A stretch of DNA of 64,000 nt from JAXHMM01 sp964528445 (GTDB taxonomy: Bacteria; Bacteroidota; Rhodothermia; Balneolales; Balneolaceae), in NCBI GenBank assembly GCA_964528445.1, contig CAZGSL010000007.1, positions 12,639-76,638 on the forward strand, given 5' to 3'. Position numbers and translations under genes: made by a program. The notes beneath the pieces were generated by a model. That model did not search any database and was not told the origin of the DNA. It worked only from the letters and a program-made list of their open reading frames with translations. Below, in pieces: positions 37,435 through 46,592 of the stretch. Within the stretch, counting starts at the first letter, position 1. Every line of letters starts with the position of its first letter.

Positions 37435-37668
37435 ATGCTGGAGACCTTTTACAATAATTTCGGTTTTATCGGGTCCATTGCCCTGGCATTCGGGGGCTTT
37501 CTCATGTTCATTCTATGGATTGCGGGAATCTCCGGCATAGCGCAACGTCCGGACCAAAGCTACAAAAACCTTCATCTGGTCCTCTGCGTACTCTTCCCTC
37601 CCTTTCCCATTTTCTGGCTCCTCTCCGACATGTATACGCAGAAAAGATTGATGGAGGAGCGTGATTGA
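37435..37668 (+). CDS. Small two-helix membrane protein, unknown function
   Basis: 77 residues with two strong hydrophobic segments (about 9-30 and 45-62), a short positively charged loop (RPDQSYK) and a charged end (QKRLMEERD). I do not recognise a family. Its length, clean hydrophobic pattern and position on the otherwise unoccupied strand between divergent der and convergent yaiO-like gene (stop-to-stop gap of 6 nt) argue that it is real. Confidence 0.55.
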   Translation: MLETFYNNFGFIGSIALAFGGFLMFILWIAGISGIAQRPDQSYKNLHLVLCVLFPPFPIFWLLSDMYTQKRLMEERD

Positions 37669-37674
37669 GATTCA

Positions 37675-38955
37675 TCAGAAGCGAACTTCCAGGCCGGACT
37701 CAATCCTCACATTGCCGGCGAAACTTCCGGGACGGAACAAAAGTTCCCGGTAGTCGTATTCCGCCGCAACAGTGAGCGTAAGCCACTCCGAGAGCGCGGT
37801 ACGGACGCCCCCCGCGAGCCCCCTCGATTCAAGCAAAAATACCTCGGCACTCACGGCCTGGTAGGTTCGCTCCCGGGGAGTGACACCCCAGCTGCCCCTC
37901 AGGTAAAGGTAGTGATCCGGGCTGCTCAAATACCTGCGGAGCGTCAGGCTGAGAGAACGGGCGGAGCCGTTAGACCTGGGGGTGAGATAAGCGTTCAGCC
38001 TCAGGTAGTACGACTGAAAATACCGGGACACCGAGCCGGTATATACGACAACGGATTCCCCCGAGGGGGGAAACTTCAAATAGCGCACGCCCAGCGATAT
38101 TTCGAACGCGTGCGGAAGTCGGTGATACAACTCACCGCCCGCTCGGTGCTCCGGGAACACGCCGCTTCCGCTGTAGCCGTAGTTCAAATAGGCGTAAAAC
38201 CCGCTGTAAATGACCGGATAGGCCGTGATTTGCATCTGAATCCCGCTCCCACGGGTACGATCGAGATATTCTAGCGATCCGGCAAGCGAGCCCAACGGGA
38301 AATTCCGTTCCAGTGAGAGCGAAGCGGTGTGTACATGACCGAATGTCTCCGGATAGTGCTCAAAACCGTAGGAGGCGGTCACACGGTTCCTCCGAAGCCG
38401 GTCATCCGCCCGCTCACGCAGTTCCGCGAGTTGCGAATGAGAAGGGTACAGCTGTTCCAGGCGCGAAACAAGTGCGGAAACCTCACGGTACTCCATCAAG
38501 GCGAGATGAGCCCGAATTTTTCGAACCAGGAAATCGGCCTCCGTCGGATAATAGCCAAGAGCTTCCTCCATCAGGGCGGTAACCGTTCGGTAATTTTCGC
38601 TCCAGAATTCCACATCCCCCAGTGCGCTCAGGGCGTCCCTGTAGCGCGGAGAGGCGGACAGCACCTTCTTCAACTCCGTCCTTGCCTTCTCGTAGTGCTC
38701 CTCCCATGCCCAGGTCCTGGCCAGCAGGATCCGGACGTCGTGGTAATCGGGCGTTCTTTCCAGGACCAGGCGGCATAATCTGCGGGCCTCTTCGTACTCC
38801 TCCGCAAATGCCTCCTGCCTTGCCCTCTGGAACAATTCATCGACAGGTTCTCCCTCTTCCTGGGCGGCCAGCGGCAGAGTCATGACCAGAAGTGAGCCCC
38901 CAATCAGAAACACGACCAACGCCCCGCGAAATGGAGCAGGCATGGGGTTTCTCAT
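37675..38955 (-). CDS. YaiO-family outer-membrane beta-barrel with N-terminal TPRs
   Basis: 426 residues: signal peptide (about 1-31), TPR-like region (about 35-195, LFQRARQEAFAEEYEEARRLCRLVLERTPDYHDVRILLARTWAW) and a C-terminal barrel (about 200-426) with alternating strands ending in aromatic-rich VRIESGLEVRF. This architecture is the YaiO family, found near polysaccharide or biofilm genes in some bacteria, of unproven function. No partners are nearby. Predicted outer-membrane location. The leader upstream is shared with divergent tdk. Confidence 0.78.
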   Translation of the reverse strand: MRNPMPAPFRGALVVFLIGGSLLVMTLPLAAQEEGEPVDELFQRARQEAFAEEYEEARRLCRLVLERTPDYHDVRILLARTWAWEEHYEKARTELKKVLSASPRYRDALSALGDVEFWSENYRTVTALMEEALGYYPTEADFLVRKIRAHLALMEYREVSALVSRLEQLYPSHSQLAELRERADDRLRRNRVTASYGFEHYPETFGHVHTASLSLERNFPLGSLAGSLEYLDRTRGSGIQMQITAYPVIYSGFYAYLNYGYSGSGVFPEHRAGGELYHRLPHAFEISLGVRYLKFPPSGESVVVYTGSVSRYFQSYYLRLNAYLTPRSNGSARSLSLTLRRYLSSPDHYLYLRGSWGVTPRERTYQAVSAEVFLLESRGLAGGVRTALSEWLTLTVAAEYDYRELLFRPGSFAGNVRIESGLEVRF

Positions 38956-39145
38956 AGTCCAATCCGTTTGTTTGCAGATTAAAATTTACTGCATTTCCTC
39001 ATGGCTTTCCTCCCTCAATCAACATACCAAGGAATGGGAAGAAGTGCACGGAACGCCCGGTCTCGATATCCTTTTTATTTTTCTGCTTACTGGGATATAT
39101 TCAGTGTTTTAACAGAGATCAAAAAATGCGCGGGGTATACTATCC

Positions 39146-39793
39146 ATGTTTAACGAGCCCGCTTTCACACCCAAGCATACAGGATGGATCGAGGTGATAT
39201 GCGGTGGCATGTTCAGCGGGAAGACCGAGGAACTGATCCGGAGAGCCCGCCGCGCGCACATCGCGGGCCAGCGTGTGGTCGTTGCCAAACCGGCGGTGGA
39301 CAAGCGTTTCAGTGAGAACGAGGTAGTATCGCATAACGAAAATATTCTGAAAGGTGTGGTCGTGGACACGGCCGATCAGATTGTACTTCTTACCGGTGAT
39401 GTCCAGGTAGTCTGTGTTGACGAGGCGCAATTTTTTGATGATCGCATTGTGCAGGTGGCAAACACGCTTGCCGACGATGGTAAACGGGTTATCGTCGCCG
39501 GTCTCGACATGGACTTTGAAGGACGCCCCTTCGAACCGATGCCCCATTTGCTTGCCGTTGCCGAATACGTAACCAAATTACACGCCATCTGTGCCGAAAG
39601 CGGAATGATGGCACACTACTCCCAGAGAGTGGTTGAGAACCGGGAACGGGTACTGGTCGGCGAATCCGAGGCCTACGAACCCCGGGCCCGACACTGCTTC
39701 CGTCCGCCGGTGGACCGGCGCAGGGGAAAGAGAATACGCTCCTTTCCCGCGGCAGGCAACTCCAACCCCGAAGACCCGCCCCCGCATGATTGA
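39146..39793 (+). CDS. tdk: Thymidine kinase (type II)
   Basis: 215 residues. Phosphorylates deoxythymidine in salvage. P-loop GGMFSGKT (20-27) and catalytic DEAQFFD (92-98) are intact; the lasso region is LAVAEYVTKLHAIC. The zinc finger of the standard enzyme (two CxxC-like pairs) is incomplete: Cys149 and Cys184 remain but the partners read ESG and RAR, as is common in Bacteroidota TKs. A basic, Pro-rich tail (about 186-215) extends past the family end and its last codons overlap the start of the nupC-type gene by 8 nt, indicating coupling of uptake and phosphorylation. Confidence 0.93.
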   Translation: MFNEPAFTPKHTGWIEVICGGMFSGKTEELIRRARRAHIAGQRVVVAKPAVDKRFSENEVVSHNENILKGVVVDTADQIVLLTGDVQVVCVDEAQFFDDRIVQVANTLADDGKRVIVAGLDMDFEGRPFEPMPHLLAVAEYVTKLHAICAESGMMAHYSQRVVENRERVLVGESEAYEPRARHCFRPPVDRRRGKRIRSFPAAGNSNPEDPPPHD

Positions 39794-41120
39794 CGTTATC
39801 CGCGGTCTGATCGGCATGGCCGGTATTATCGGACTGGCCTACCTGTTCAGCAACAACCGTAAAGAGGTCAACTGGCGACTGGTGGGAGTCGGACTGCTTA
39901 TTCAATTCGTTCTGGCCGTATTCATCCTCAAAGGAGATCCCATGTCCCAATACTGGGATCCCCTTGGCTGGCCTAAAGCCTTCTTCAGCTGGGTCTCTTC
40001 CTTCTTTGTCATTGTACTCGATTTTACCACCGAAGGGGCGGAATTTATATTCGGGGACCTGGCACACAGTCCTGGCACAGAGAACTCCATGGGCAGCTTT
40101 TTCGCTTTCCAGGTGCTTCCCACGATCATCTTCTTTGCCTCGCTTACCGCCATTCTCTACCATTATGGCATCATGCAGCGCGTGGTAAAGTACATGGCGC
40201 GCGGAATGCAAAAAGTCATGGGAACTTCAGGAGCGGAATCCCTGTCGGTGATCTCCAATGTTTTTGTAGGACAGACAGAAGCGCCTCTGGTCGTCGAGCC
40301 TTACATCAAGCGAATGACACAGTCTGAACTGCTGGCGGTCATGACCGGTGGGATGGCCACGATCGCGGGCGGGGTTATGGCCGCTTATGTACAAATGCTG
40401 GGAAATTCATACGCCCAGGCCCAGGGGGTGGCCCTGGACGCCGGCAGGCTGCTCTTCGCCGAACAGCTGCTGGGCGCCAGTCTTATGGCGGCCCCGGCAG
40501 CACTGGTAATTGCCAAGATACTCTATCCGGAAACCACGCAGCCGGAAACGGCCGGGGAAGTTGAGATAAGTGTTGAAAAAACCGACGCCAACGGGATCGA
40601 CGCCGCCGCGAGTGGAGCCGCCACTGGAATGAAACTGGCAGCCAATGTCGGAGCCATGCTTCTCGCTTTTATCGCCCTCCTGGCTATGGGTAACTATTTC
40701 CTGGAGCAGATAGGGAGTCTTACCGGATTAAACGGCCTCATACCGGACGACCAGCTGCGGATTGAAACCATACTGGGATGGATTCTCGCCCCGATCACGT
40801 TTCTAATAGGGGTGCCCTGGGCCGACGCGGTGCAGATGGGCTCCCTGCTGGGCACGAAAATCGTGCTGAATGAGTTTGTTGCCTACATGCAAATGTCCGA
40901 ACTAATCGGAAATGCCGCCCTCTCCGCCAAAACCACCACCATGGCTACCTTTGCCTTGTGCGGATTTGCCAACTTCTCCTCCATAGCGATCCAAATAGGC
41001 GGTATCGGGGGACTGGCACCAAACCGGAAATCCGATCTCGCCCGATTTGGCATCATGGCCGTTTTTGCCGGTACCATGGCCAATCTCATGACCGCCACCC
41101 TAGCGGGCATGTTATACTGA
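39786..41120 (+). CDS. NupC-type concentrative nucleoside transporter
   Basis: 444 residues from the ATG at 39786, which sits inside the tdk 3' end. Polytopic inner-membrane CNT transporter importing nucleosides with Na+ or H+. Family motifs: FVGQTEAPLVVEPYI (substrate site), MTGGMATIAGGVMAAYV, GAATGMKLAANVGAML, and ALCGFANFSSIAIQIGGIGGLAPNR near the end. Partner of tdk in nucleoside salvage. A frame extension upstream overlaps tdk and is not needed. Confidence 0.93.
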   Translation: MIDVIRGLIGMAGIIGLAYLFSNNRKEVNWRLVGVGLLIQFVLAVFILKGDPMSQYWDPLGWPKAFFSWVSSFFVIVLDFTTEGAEFIFGDLAHSPGTENSMGSFFAFQVLPTIIFFASLTAILYHYGIMQRVVKYMARGMQKVMGTSGAESLSVISNVFVGQTEAPLVVEPYIKRMTQSELLAVMTGGMATIAGGVMAAYVQMLGNSYAQAQGVALDAGRLLFAEQLLGASLMAAPAALVIAKILYPETTQPETAGEVEISVEKTDANGIDAAASGAATGMKLAANVGAMLLAFIALLAMGNYFLEQIGSLTGLNGLIPDDQLRIETILGWILAPITFLIGVPWADAVQMGSLLGTKIVLNEFVAYMQMSELIGNAALSAKTTTMATFALCGFANFSSIAIQIGGIGGLAPNRKSDLARFGIMAVFAGTMANLMTATLAGMLY

Positions 41121-41133
41121 GTCCTGAATTTTC

Positions 41134-42063
41134 ATGATAAAAATCACAAACTCATACCGGATCGTTATGCTGCTGGCTGTCACCTGCATGCTCTGCTCAT
41201 GCACAGCCGGAGAGAACGAGTCGGACAACCGGTACCTGGCCCGGGTTGGTGAGGAGTATCTGACAGTAGAGGAAGCCCGCTCGGACCTCTCCCCCTCCCT
41301 CCTGAAGGCGGACAGTCTCCGCGCGCTACGTAACTACAGGGAACAATGGATTCGAGACCGGCTGATGGTCAGGGAAGCCAATCGAATGGGACTTCACCAG
41401 AACGAAGAGGTCCGCCGCAAGATGGAAAGGGCGCGACGGGAGGTACTCAGGGAGGCAATCCGCAGCCAGATCTTCCAGCAGTACGGGGAGGATGCCGAGG
41501 TGTCCGACGAGGAGGCCCGGAATTATTTTCAGACGCACCGGGACCAGTTTATCCTGCAGGAACGATACGTACGGTTTCGCCACATGGTCGCCCGAACGAT
41601 TCAGCAGGCGCGTTCCGCCCGGCAGGAACTACTGCAGGGGATGGAATGGCCCGAAGTCGCTCGCCGGTACGCCCTGGATCCCGAGAGAGCACTAAGTGAA
41701 TCCGAGCAGTTCTGGCCCATATCGATGGCGGCCGCGGAAAATGAGGTCATGCACCGTTACCTGGAAGTCATCGGTCAGCAGGAAATCTCACCCGTCAGAA
41801 GAGTGGGAAGCACCTATCATTTTGTGCAGCTCATGGAAACCAGGGAGGAAGGAGAGCAGCCGGAGCTGGATTGGCTGATCTCCCGAATCAAAGAGTGGCT
41901 CAAAATGGAAAAACGGAGAAGGTATTTCAGTTCCTACATTAAGAATCTTTATCTTAGGGCAGAATCGAATAATGAAATTGAAACGTTCAACGTTTTGGAA
42001 ATGCAATCCAACTCCAATTCATCCTCTGCAGACACCCTTGAAGAAAATTTTTCGAATGAATAG
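41134..42063 (+). CDS. Parvulin-like peptidyl-prolyl isomerase lipoprotein
   Basis: 309 residues. Lipoprotein signal (lipobox region MLCSC, Cys23), then an N-terminal helical SurA-like region (about 35-125, LRALRNYREQWIRDRLMVREANRMG) and a parvulin-type domain (about 135-245, HMVARTIQQARSARQELLQGMEWPEVARRYALDP). Probably a periplasmic chaperone/foldase for outer-membrane proteins. Its stop overlaps the start of the SurA-like gene by 8 nt. An unusual Ser/Asn-rich tail (NSNSSS) follows residue 285. Confidence 0.78.
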   Translation: MIKITNSYRIVMLLAVTCMLCSCTAGENESDNRYLARVGEEYLTVEEARSDLSPSLLKADSLRALRNYREQWIRDRLMVREANRMGLHQNEEVRRKMERARREVLREAIRSQIFQQYGEDAEVSDEEARNYFQTHRDQFILQERYVRFRHMVARTIQQARSARQELLQGMEWPEVARRYALDPERALSESEQFWPISMAAAENEVMHRYLEVIGQQEISPVRRVGSTYHFVQLMETREEGEQPELDWLISRIKEWLKMEKRRRYFSSYIKNLYLRAESNNEIETFNVLEMQSNSNSSSADTLEENFSNE

Positions 42064-43423
42064 AATTACTTTTTCGGTACTTTTCCTGGCGCTAATTTTT
42101 CTCTCTCCCCGCCTCACCGCAGCACAGTCATCAGCCTCCATGGATCAGATTGTGGCGGTGGTCAACGATCATATCATCCTGAAATCGGAAGTGGACCAGC
42201 AGGTGCAGAATTATATGATACGCCAGCAGGAACAAACCGGTCAGCCCCCTCAATTTCAAGAGGACCTCTGGTACGGCATGCTGGAGAATATCGTCGAACG
42301 GTTTGTCATCTACGACCATGCGAGGCTGGACTCCATAACCGTACCGGACGAACGGCTGGATCAGCAGATCGACCAGCAGATTCAAAGCTACGTGGATCAG
42401 CTTGGCAGCGAGGCGGCCCTGGAACAGGAACTCGGACAGAGTATTATTCAGTTCCGCTCCGAGCTTCGGGAGGACTATCGCATACAGGCGGTTGTCCAGC
42501 AGTACGAATCCAGTGAATTGGGCCAGGTGGAAATCACCCGTCCCGAGGTTCGCCGGTTTTTTGAAGATATCCCCTCCGATTCGCTTCCCACTATACCGGA
42601 ACAGATGGCCCTGTCCCATATTGTGAAACTTCCACCGGCCCGAACGGATGCCAGGGAGCGGGCCCGTCAGCTGGCCGAGGAGTTGCGCGACTCGGTGGTG
42701 AACCACGGAGCATCGATCGAAGATATGGCCCGAAAATACAGCGACGGCCCCAATGCCGAAAACGGGGGTAGAATCCCGCTTATCAATATTGACGAGCTTG
42801 TATCGCAGTACTCCGCTGCCGCCTCGGCTCTGGAACCGGGACAGATATCCGAAGTGGTGGAAACCTCGTTCGGGTTTCACGTCATACGCCTTAACAGCCA
42901 GGAAGGAGACCAGATCGATACCAACCAAATATTGATTACCATTGACGAATCCAATTATGCCAATCAGGTTGCGATAGATACCCTCAATGCCATACGAGAC
43001 AGCATCCTCAATCGGGAGGAGATTACCTTTGGGGAAATGGCCCGAAAACATTCTGACGATGAAAATACGGCTTCGCGCGGAGGTCAGCTCCTGTTCAATG
43101 CCCAAAACAACCAGCGGCTCTTTCCTGTCAACCAGATGGAGCCCGCCCTCTACCGGATCGCGGTACAGCTTGATGAGGGGAATATCTCCGAGCCCCATCC
43201 CTTCACCATCGGGACGGGTAACAACAGCCGGCGTGCCTACCGGATTGTACGGCTTGACCGCCATATTCCCGAGCATACGGCCAACCTGGAGGATGACTTC
43301 GAGAGGATCAGAAACTTCGCAAGGGAGGAGAAAAGATTCCGGCTTCGGGAGCAGTGGGTCAGTCAGCTGAAAGAGGACACCTACATTAACTATAAGATCC
43401 CGGTTCCGGAAGCGTACCGGTAA
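42056..43423 (+). CDS. surA: SurA-like periplasmic peptidyl-prolyl isomerase
   Basis: 455 residues from the ATG at 42056 (the frame is open further up inside the previous gene). Signal peptide (about 1-24, cleavage after TAAQ), SurA N-domain (MDQIVAVVNDHIILKSEVDQQV at about 29-50 is diagnostic), then two parvulin PPIase domains (about 175-275 and 280-395; LSHIVKL, ARKYSDGPNAENGG, RKHSDDENTASRGG). Shuttles nascent outer-membrane proteins to the BAM complex; bamD is in this window. Followed 16 nt later by the MoxR gene, an order seen in other Bacteroidota. Confidence 0.93.
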   Translation: MNRITFSVLFLALIFLSPRLTAAQSSASMDQIVAVVNDHIILKSEVDQQVQNYMIRQQEQTGQPPQFQEDLWYGMLENIVERFVIYDHARLDSITVPDERLDQQIDQQIQSYVDQLGSEAALEQELGQSIIQFRSELREDYRIQAVVQQYESSELGQVEITRPEVRRFFEDIPSDSLPTIPEQMALSHIVKLPPARTDARERARQLAEELRDSVVNHGASIEDMARKYSDGPNAENGGRIPLINIDELVSQYSAAASALEPGQISEVVETSFGFHVIRLNSQEGDQIDTNQILITIDESNYANQVAIDTLNAIRDSILNREEITFGEMARKHSDDENTASRGGQLLFNAQNNQRLFPVNQMEPALYRIAVQLDEGNISEPHPFTIGTGNNSRRAYRIVRLDRHIPEHTANLEDDFERIRNFAREEKRFRLREQWVSQLKEDTYINYKIPVPEAYR

Positions 43424-43439
43424 ACCCCAATCGAGTCAG

Positions 43440-44432
43440 ATGAATACTATTCCAGTACAGGCCGAAGAGGCAGTCGAGCACTTCGAGGAGTCGGTCAGAC
43501 AAATCAAGAGCGAAATAGGCAAGGTGGTGGTCGGGCAGCACGATATCATCGACCAGCTGCTCATCTGCCTGTTTTCAAGAGGACACTGCGTATTGATCGG
43601 CGTACCCGGCCTTGCCAAGACACTCCTGATCCGTACGGTGGCCCAGACCCTCAATCTCAGCTTCAGCCGGATCCAGTTCACCCCGGACCTGATGCCGGGT
43701 GACATAACAGGCACCGAGGTGATCGAGGACGACAGAGAAACGGGTCATAAAGCATTTAAATTTGTGAAGGGGCCCATTTTTGCCAACATCGTCCTGGCAG
43801 ACGAGATCAATCGTACGCCTCCCAAAACCCAGGCGGCCCTGCTGGAGGGCATGCAGGAATATCATGTGACTACGGGTGGCGAAACCTATCCGCTCGATCT
43901 TCCCTTCTTCGTACTGGCAACCCAGAATCCCATAGAGCAGGAAGGGACTTATCCCCTTCCGGAAGCACAGCTGGACCGTTTTATGTTCAATCTCTGGCTC
44001 GACTATCCCACCCTCGACGAGGAGATGGAAATTGTAAGTCAAACCACCTCCGCCGGGGAAGCGACCATTAACCCGATACTGGATGCCGGCCAGATTACGG
44101 AAATGCAGGATCTGGTGCGGGAGGTCCCGGTACCCGAAAGTGTGCTCAATTACGCGGTCAGCCTCGTTGGAAAGACACGCCCGGACTCTTCGATCGCACC
44201 GGAATTCATTCAAAAGTATATGAGCTGGGGCGCCGGTCCCCGGGCTTCCCAGTACCTGATACTGGGCGGTAAGGCCCGGGCACTCAGCCAGGGACGCTAT
44301 AATGTTACGGAGGAGGATATTGTCGCGCTCGCAAAACCTGTACTGCGTCACCGGATCGTGAACAACTACGCAGCGGAGGCCGAAGGCCTGACCCCCGACA
44401 AGCTAGTCGAGCGCCTGTTGACAGAAATGTAG
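43440..44432 (+). CDS. MoxR-type AAA+ ATPase
   Basis: 330 residues. Walker A GVPGLAKT (54-61), Walker B VLADEINRTPP (about 117-127), sensor and arginine-finger regions typical of MoxR (TQNPIEQEGTYPLPEAQLDRFM). MoxR proteins act as chaperones for von Willebrand-A proteins, usually beside DUF58 and BatA/BatB genes. Here the only partner is the VWA-like 709-residue membrane protein that follows 10 nt later. Confidence 0.94.
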   Translation: MNTIPVQAEEAVEHFEESVRQIKSEIGKVVVGQHDIIDQLLICLFSRGHCVLIGVPGLAKTLLIRTVAQTLNLSFSRIQFTPDLMPGDITGTEVIEDDRETGHKAFKFVKGPIFANIVLADEINRTPPKTQAALLEGMQEYHVTTGGETYPLDLPFFVLATQNPIEQEGTYPLPEAQLDRFMFNLWLDYPTLDEEMEIVSQTTSAGEATINPILDAGQITEMQDLVREVPVPESVLNYAVSLVGKTRPDSSIAPEFIQKYMSWGAGPRASQYLILGGKARALSQGRYNVTEEDIVALAKPVLRHRIVNNYAAEAEGLTPDKLVERLLTEM

Positions 44433-44442
44433 GTCCCACACT

Positions 44443-46572
44443 GTGGAGTTTGTGTTTCAAGGATTTCAATCGTCCCTGCCTATCTGGCTGTTCGGATTGC
44501 TTATTCCGGCGGTAATCCTGCTGGCCTGGTGGTCCTACAGGAATCTAAATGATGTATCAAATGGATTCCGTATCTTATTGATTGCCATACGGTCAGCCGT
44601 ATTTGTCGTCTTAGTCATATTGCTTTTAAATCCTTTCTTCAGGGCGGAGGAAACCGTAACCGAAGACCCTGGGATTCTTTTAATACTTGACGCATCCGCC
44701 AGCACGGGAATCCAGAAGAATGATTACCTCGGGATGGAATCCTACAGGGGAGTCTTTGATGAGCTGAATCTGTCAGACCGTGAGAACCTCAGTCTTGAGC
44801 CCTATACATTCTCCGGTGATATCGCTCCCCTTTCATCGCTCGACAGTCTTCGGGCGGAGGGTTCCGAGACCAATCTGTACAACATCTACGATATCCTGGA
44901 AAACAGGCGGAGAGAGGCTGACGCGGCCATTCTTCTCACCGACGGTATCTTCACGAGTGGACGCAATCCCGTTTTCGAAGCAGGCTCCTCTCCCCTTCCC
45001 ATTTTCACCGTAGCGCTGGGCGACACTGCCGGTCAGCGAGATCTCCTCGTGGAGAACGTTGTGACCAATTCCACCGGTTACCTTGATACCGCACACCCGG
45101 TGAAGACCACCGTCAGGACCGAAGGATATGCCGGAGAAACCGTGCAGGTGGAATTGCGTCGTGGTGAGGAGCTGCTGGAAACCCGGACGGTTACGCCGGA
45201 CGAGGAGAATGGGAACGTCACGCTAGACTACGAAATTCAACTCTCCGAAACCGGCCTTCGGCAGTTCCAGGTGGTCATTCCTCCTCATTCCGGTGAGTGG
45301 TCAGAGGAAAACAATCGTCGCACCTTCTCCATCGATGTACTCGACAATCAGCAGCGCATGCTTTCGATTGCTTTCGAGATACATCCGGATGTGCGGCATC
45401 TCCGTTCCCTGCTGGCGGCCGACCAGAACAGCCGTCTGTCGACCCGGACCTGGCTGGGAGGATCCCGGTTTGTGGGGGGACCGTTCCGCTTCGAAGCAGA
45501 TTCGCTGGACCTGCTGATTGTCCACGGGTACCCGGGAAGCGGACTTCCGGGAGAGGTGACGAAGGTAATGAACGAACTGATGTCCGAAGTCCCATCGCTA
45601 CTATTGTCAACTCCCCGAGCCGACTTTGCAAGCCTTCAACGAGAGATCGAGCTTCCCCTCCCGGTCTCCGTTTCCAATACCGGGGCGGCAGTTGAAGTCA
45701 CACCACTCCCGGCGGCCGATTCCACAGCTCATCCGGTGATGGAGCTTCCCAGCGTGGTATACGACCGGATGCCTGCACTGCAGGCTCCGGTTGGGGGACT
45801 GCAACCGGTCCCGTCCGCCACCATGCTGTTTGAAAGCCGGTATATGGGAGAGGCTACCGGTATTCCCCTTATCACGGTATCGGAAACCGGAAATCTCCGA
45901 AACGCTCTTGTAAGCGGCTACGGATGGTATCGCCTGGGGCAGAGTCCGGCGGAGAGCAACCGGGCGTTTGTGAGGGAACTGATGATGAACCTGGTCAGCT
46001 GGACGGTGACCCGGCCGGATAATCGGATGCTGGTGGTGGAACCGGAACACCAATCCTTTCCGGGGGGCGAACCGGTCCTGTTGAACGCCTATTTGAGAAA
46101 CGAAAGCGGCGAATACGAATCGGGGGCTTCCCTGCAGGTCACGCTGGAAGGGGAGGAGATAGAGGAACGATTTTATTCCATGCGGAACAACGGTCCCGGC
46201 CGCTATTCCCTCGAGATACCCCCCCTTCCCGAAGGGATGTACTCCTACCGAGCCGAAGCTACCAGGGGAGATCGGACCATAGACATCCGGGAGGGAGAGT
46301 TTACGGTAAGCGGGAGCAGCAGCGAACTGGTCGACACCCGCAGAAAAGACCTGCTCCTCCAGCAGATCTCCGAGCGTTCGGGCGGGGCGTTCTTTACCTA
46401 TAACCGGCTTGATGCGTTCTGGGACAGCCTGGAGAGCAGGAATCTACTGCAGCGTAATGAGCGGGTTCGGGAGAGCCTCTTCTACCCTTACCGGCATGCG
46501 GGATGGTTCATAGCGGTGATACTGCTTCTGACGACCGAATGGGTAGTCAGAAAATACCTCTCCCTGCCCTGA
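44443..46572 (+). CDS. Large membrane protein with von Willebrand A-like domain
   Basis: 709 residues; GTG start, 10 nt after MoxR. Two N-terminal membrane helices (about 12-32 and 42-64), then a VWA-type region whose MIDAS motif DASAS is at 83-87 (ILLILDASASTG) with Thr143 and Asp167 (LTDG) as likely further ligands. Then several beta-rich domains (about 190-300 Ig-like; about 300-520 resembling a class-I GATase/ThuA-like fold seen in related proteins; 530-640) and a C-terminal helix (about 690-705). The domain order resembles BatA-family proteins of MoxR clusters, but no DUF58 partner adjoins. Probably an inner-membrane protein with a large periplasmic part. Confidence 0.65.
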   Translation: MEFVFQGFQSSLPIWLFGLLIPAVILLAWWSYRNLNDVSNGFRILLIAIRSAVFVVLVILLLNPFFRAEETVTEDPGILLILDASASTGIQKNDYLGMESYRGVFDELNLSDRENLSLEPYTFSGDIAPLSSLDSLRAEGSETNLYNIYDILENRRREADAAILLTDGIFTSGRNPVFEAGSSPLPIFTVALGDTAGQRDLLVENVVTNSTGYLDTAHPVKTTVRTEGYAGETVQVELRRGEELLETRTVTPDEENGNVTLDYEIQLSETGLRQFQVVIPPHSGEWSEENNRRTFSIDVLDNQQRMLSIAFEIHPDVRHLRSLLAADQNSRLSTRTWLGGSRFVGGPFRFEADSLDLLIVHGYPGSGLPGEVTKVMNELMSEVPSLLLSTPRADFASLQREIELPLPVSVSNTGAAVEVTPLPAADSTAHPVMELPSVVYDRMPALQAPVGGLQPVPSATMLFESRYMGEATGIPLITVSETGNLRNALVSGYGWYRLGQSPAESNRAFVRELMMNLVSWTVTRPDNRMLVVEPEHQSFPGGEPVLLNAYLRNESGEYESGASLQVTLEGEEIEERFYSMRNNGPGRYSLEIPPLPEGMYSYRAEATRGDRTIDIREGEFTVSGSSSELVDTRRKDLLLQQISERSGGAFFTYNRLDAFWDSLESRNLLQRNERVRESLFYPYRHAGWFIAVILLLTTEWVVRKYLSLP

Positions 46573-46592
46573 CCTGCAACGCTGCCGATCCT

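Noticed and set aside
42131..43276. Minus-strand open frame of 381 codons opposite surA
   Set aside because: SurA N-domain and two parvulin domains occupy the plus strand; the opposite frame is a shadow.
46573..46592. Terminator between the VWA gene and ldcA
   Set aside because: The 20-nt gap has no inverted repeat or T-run.
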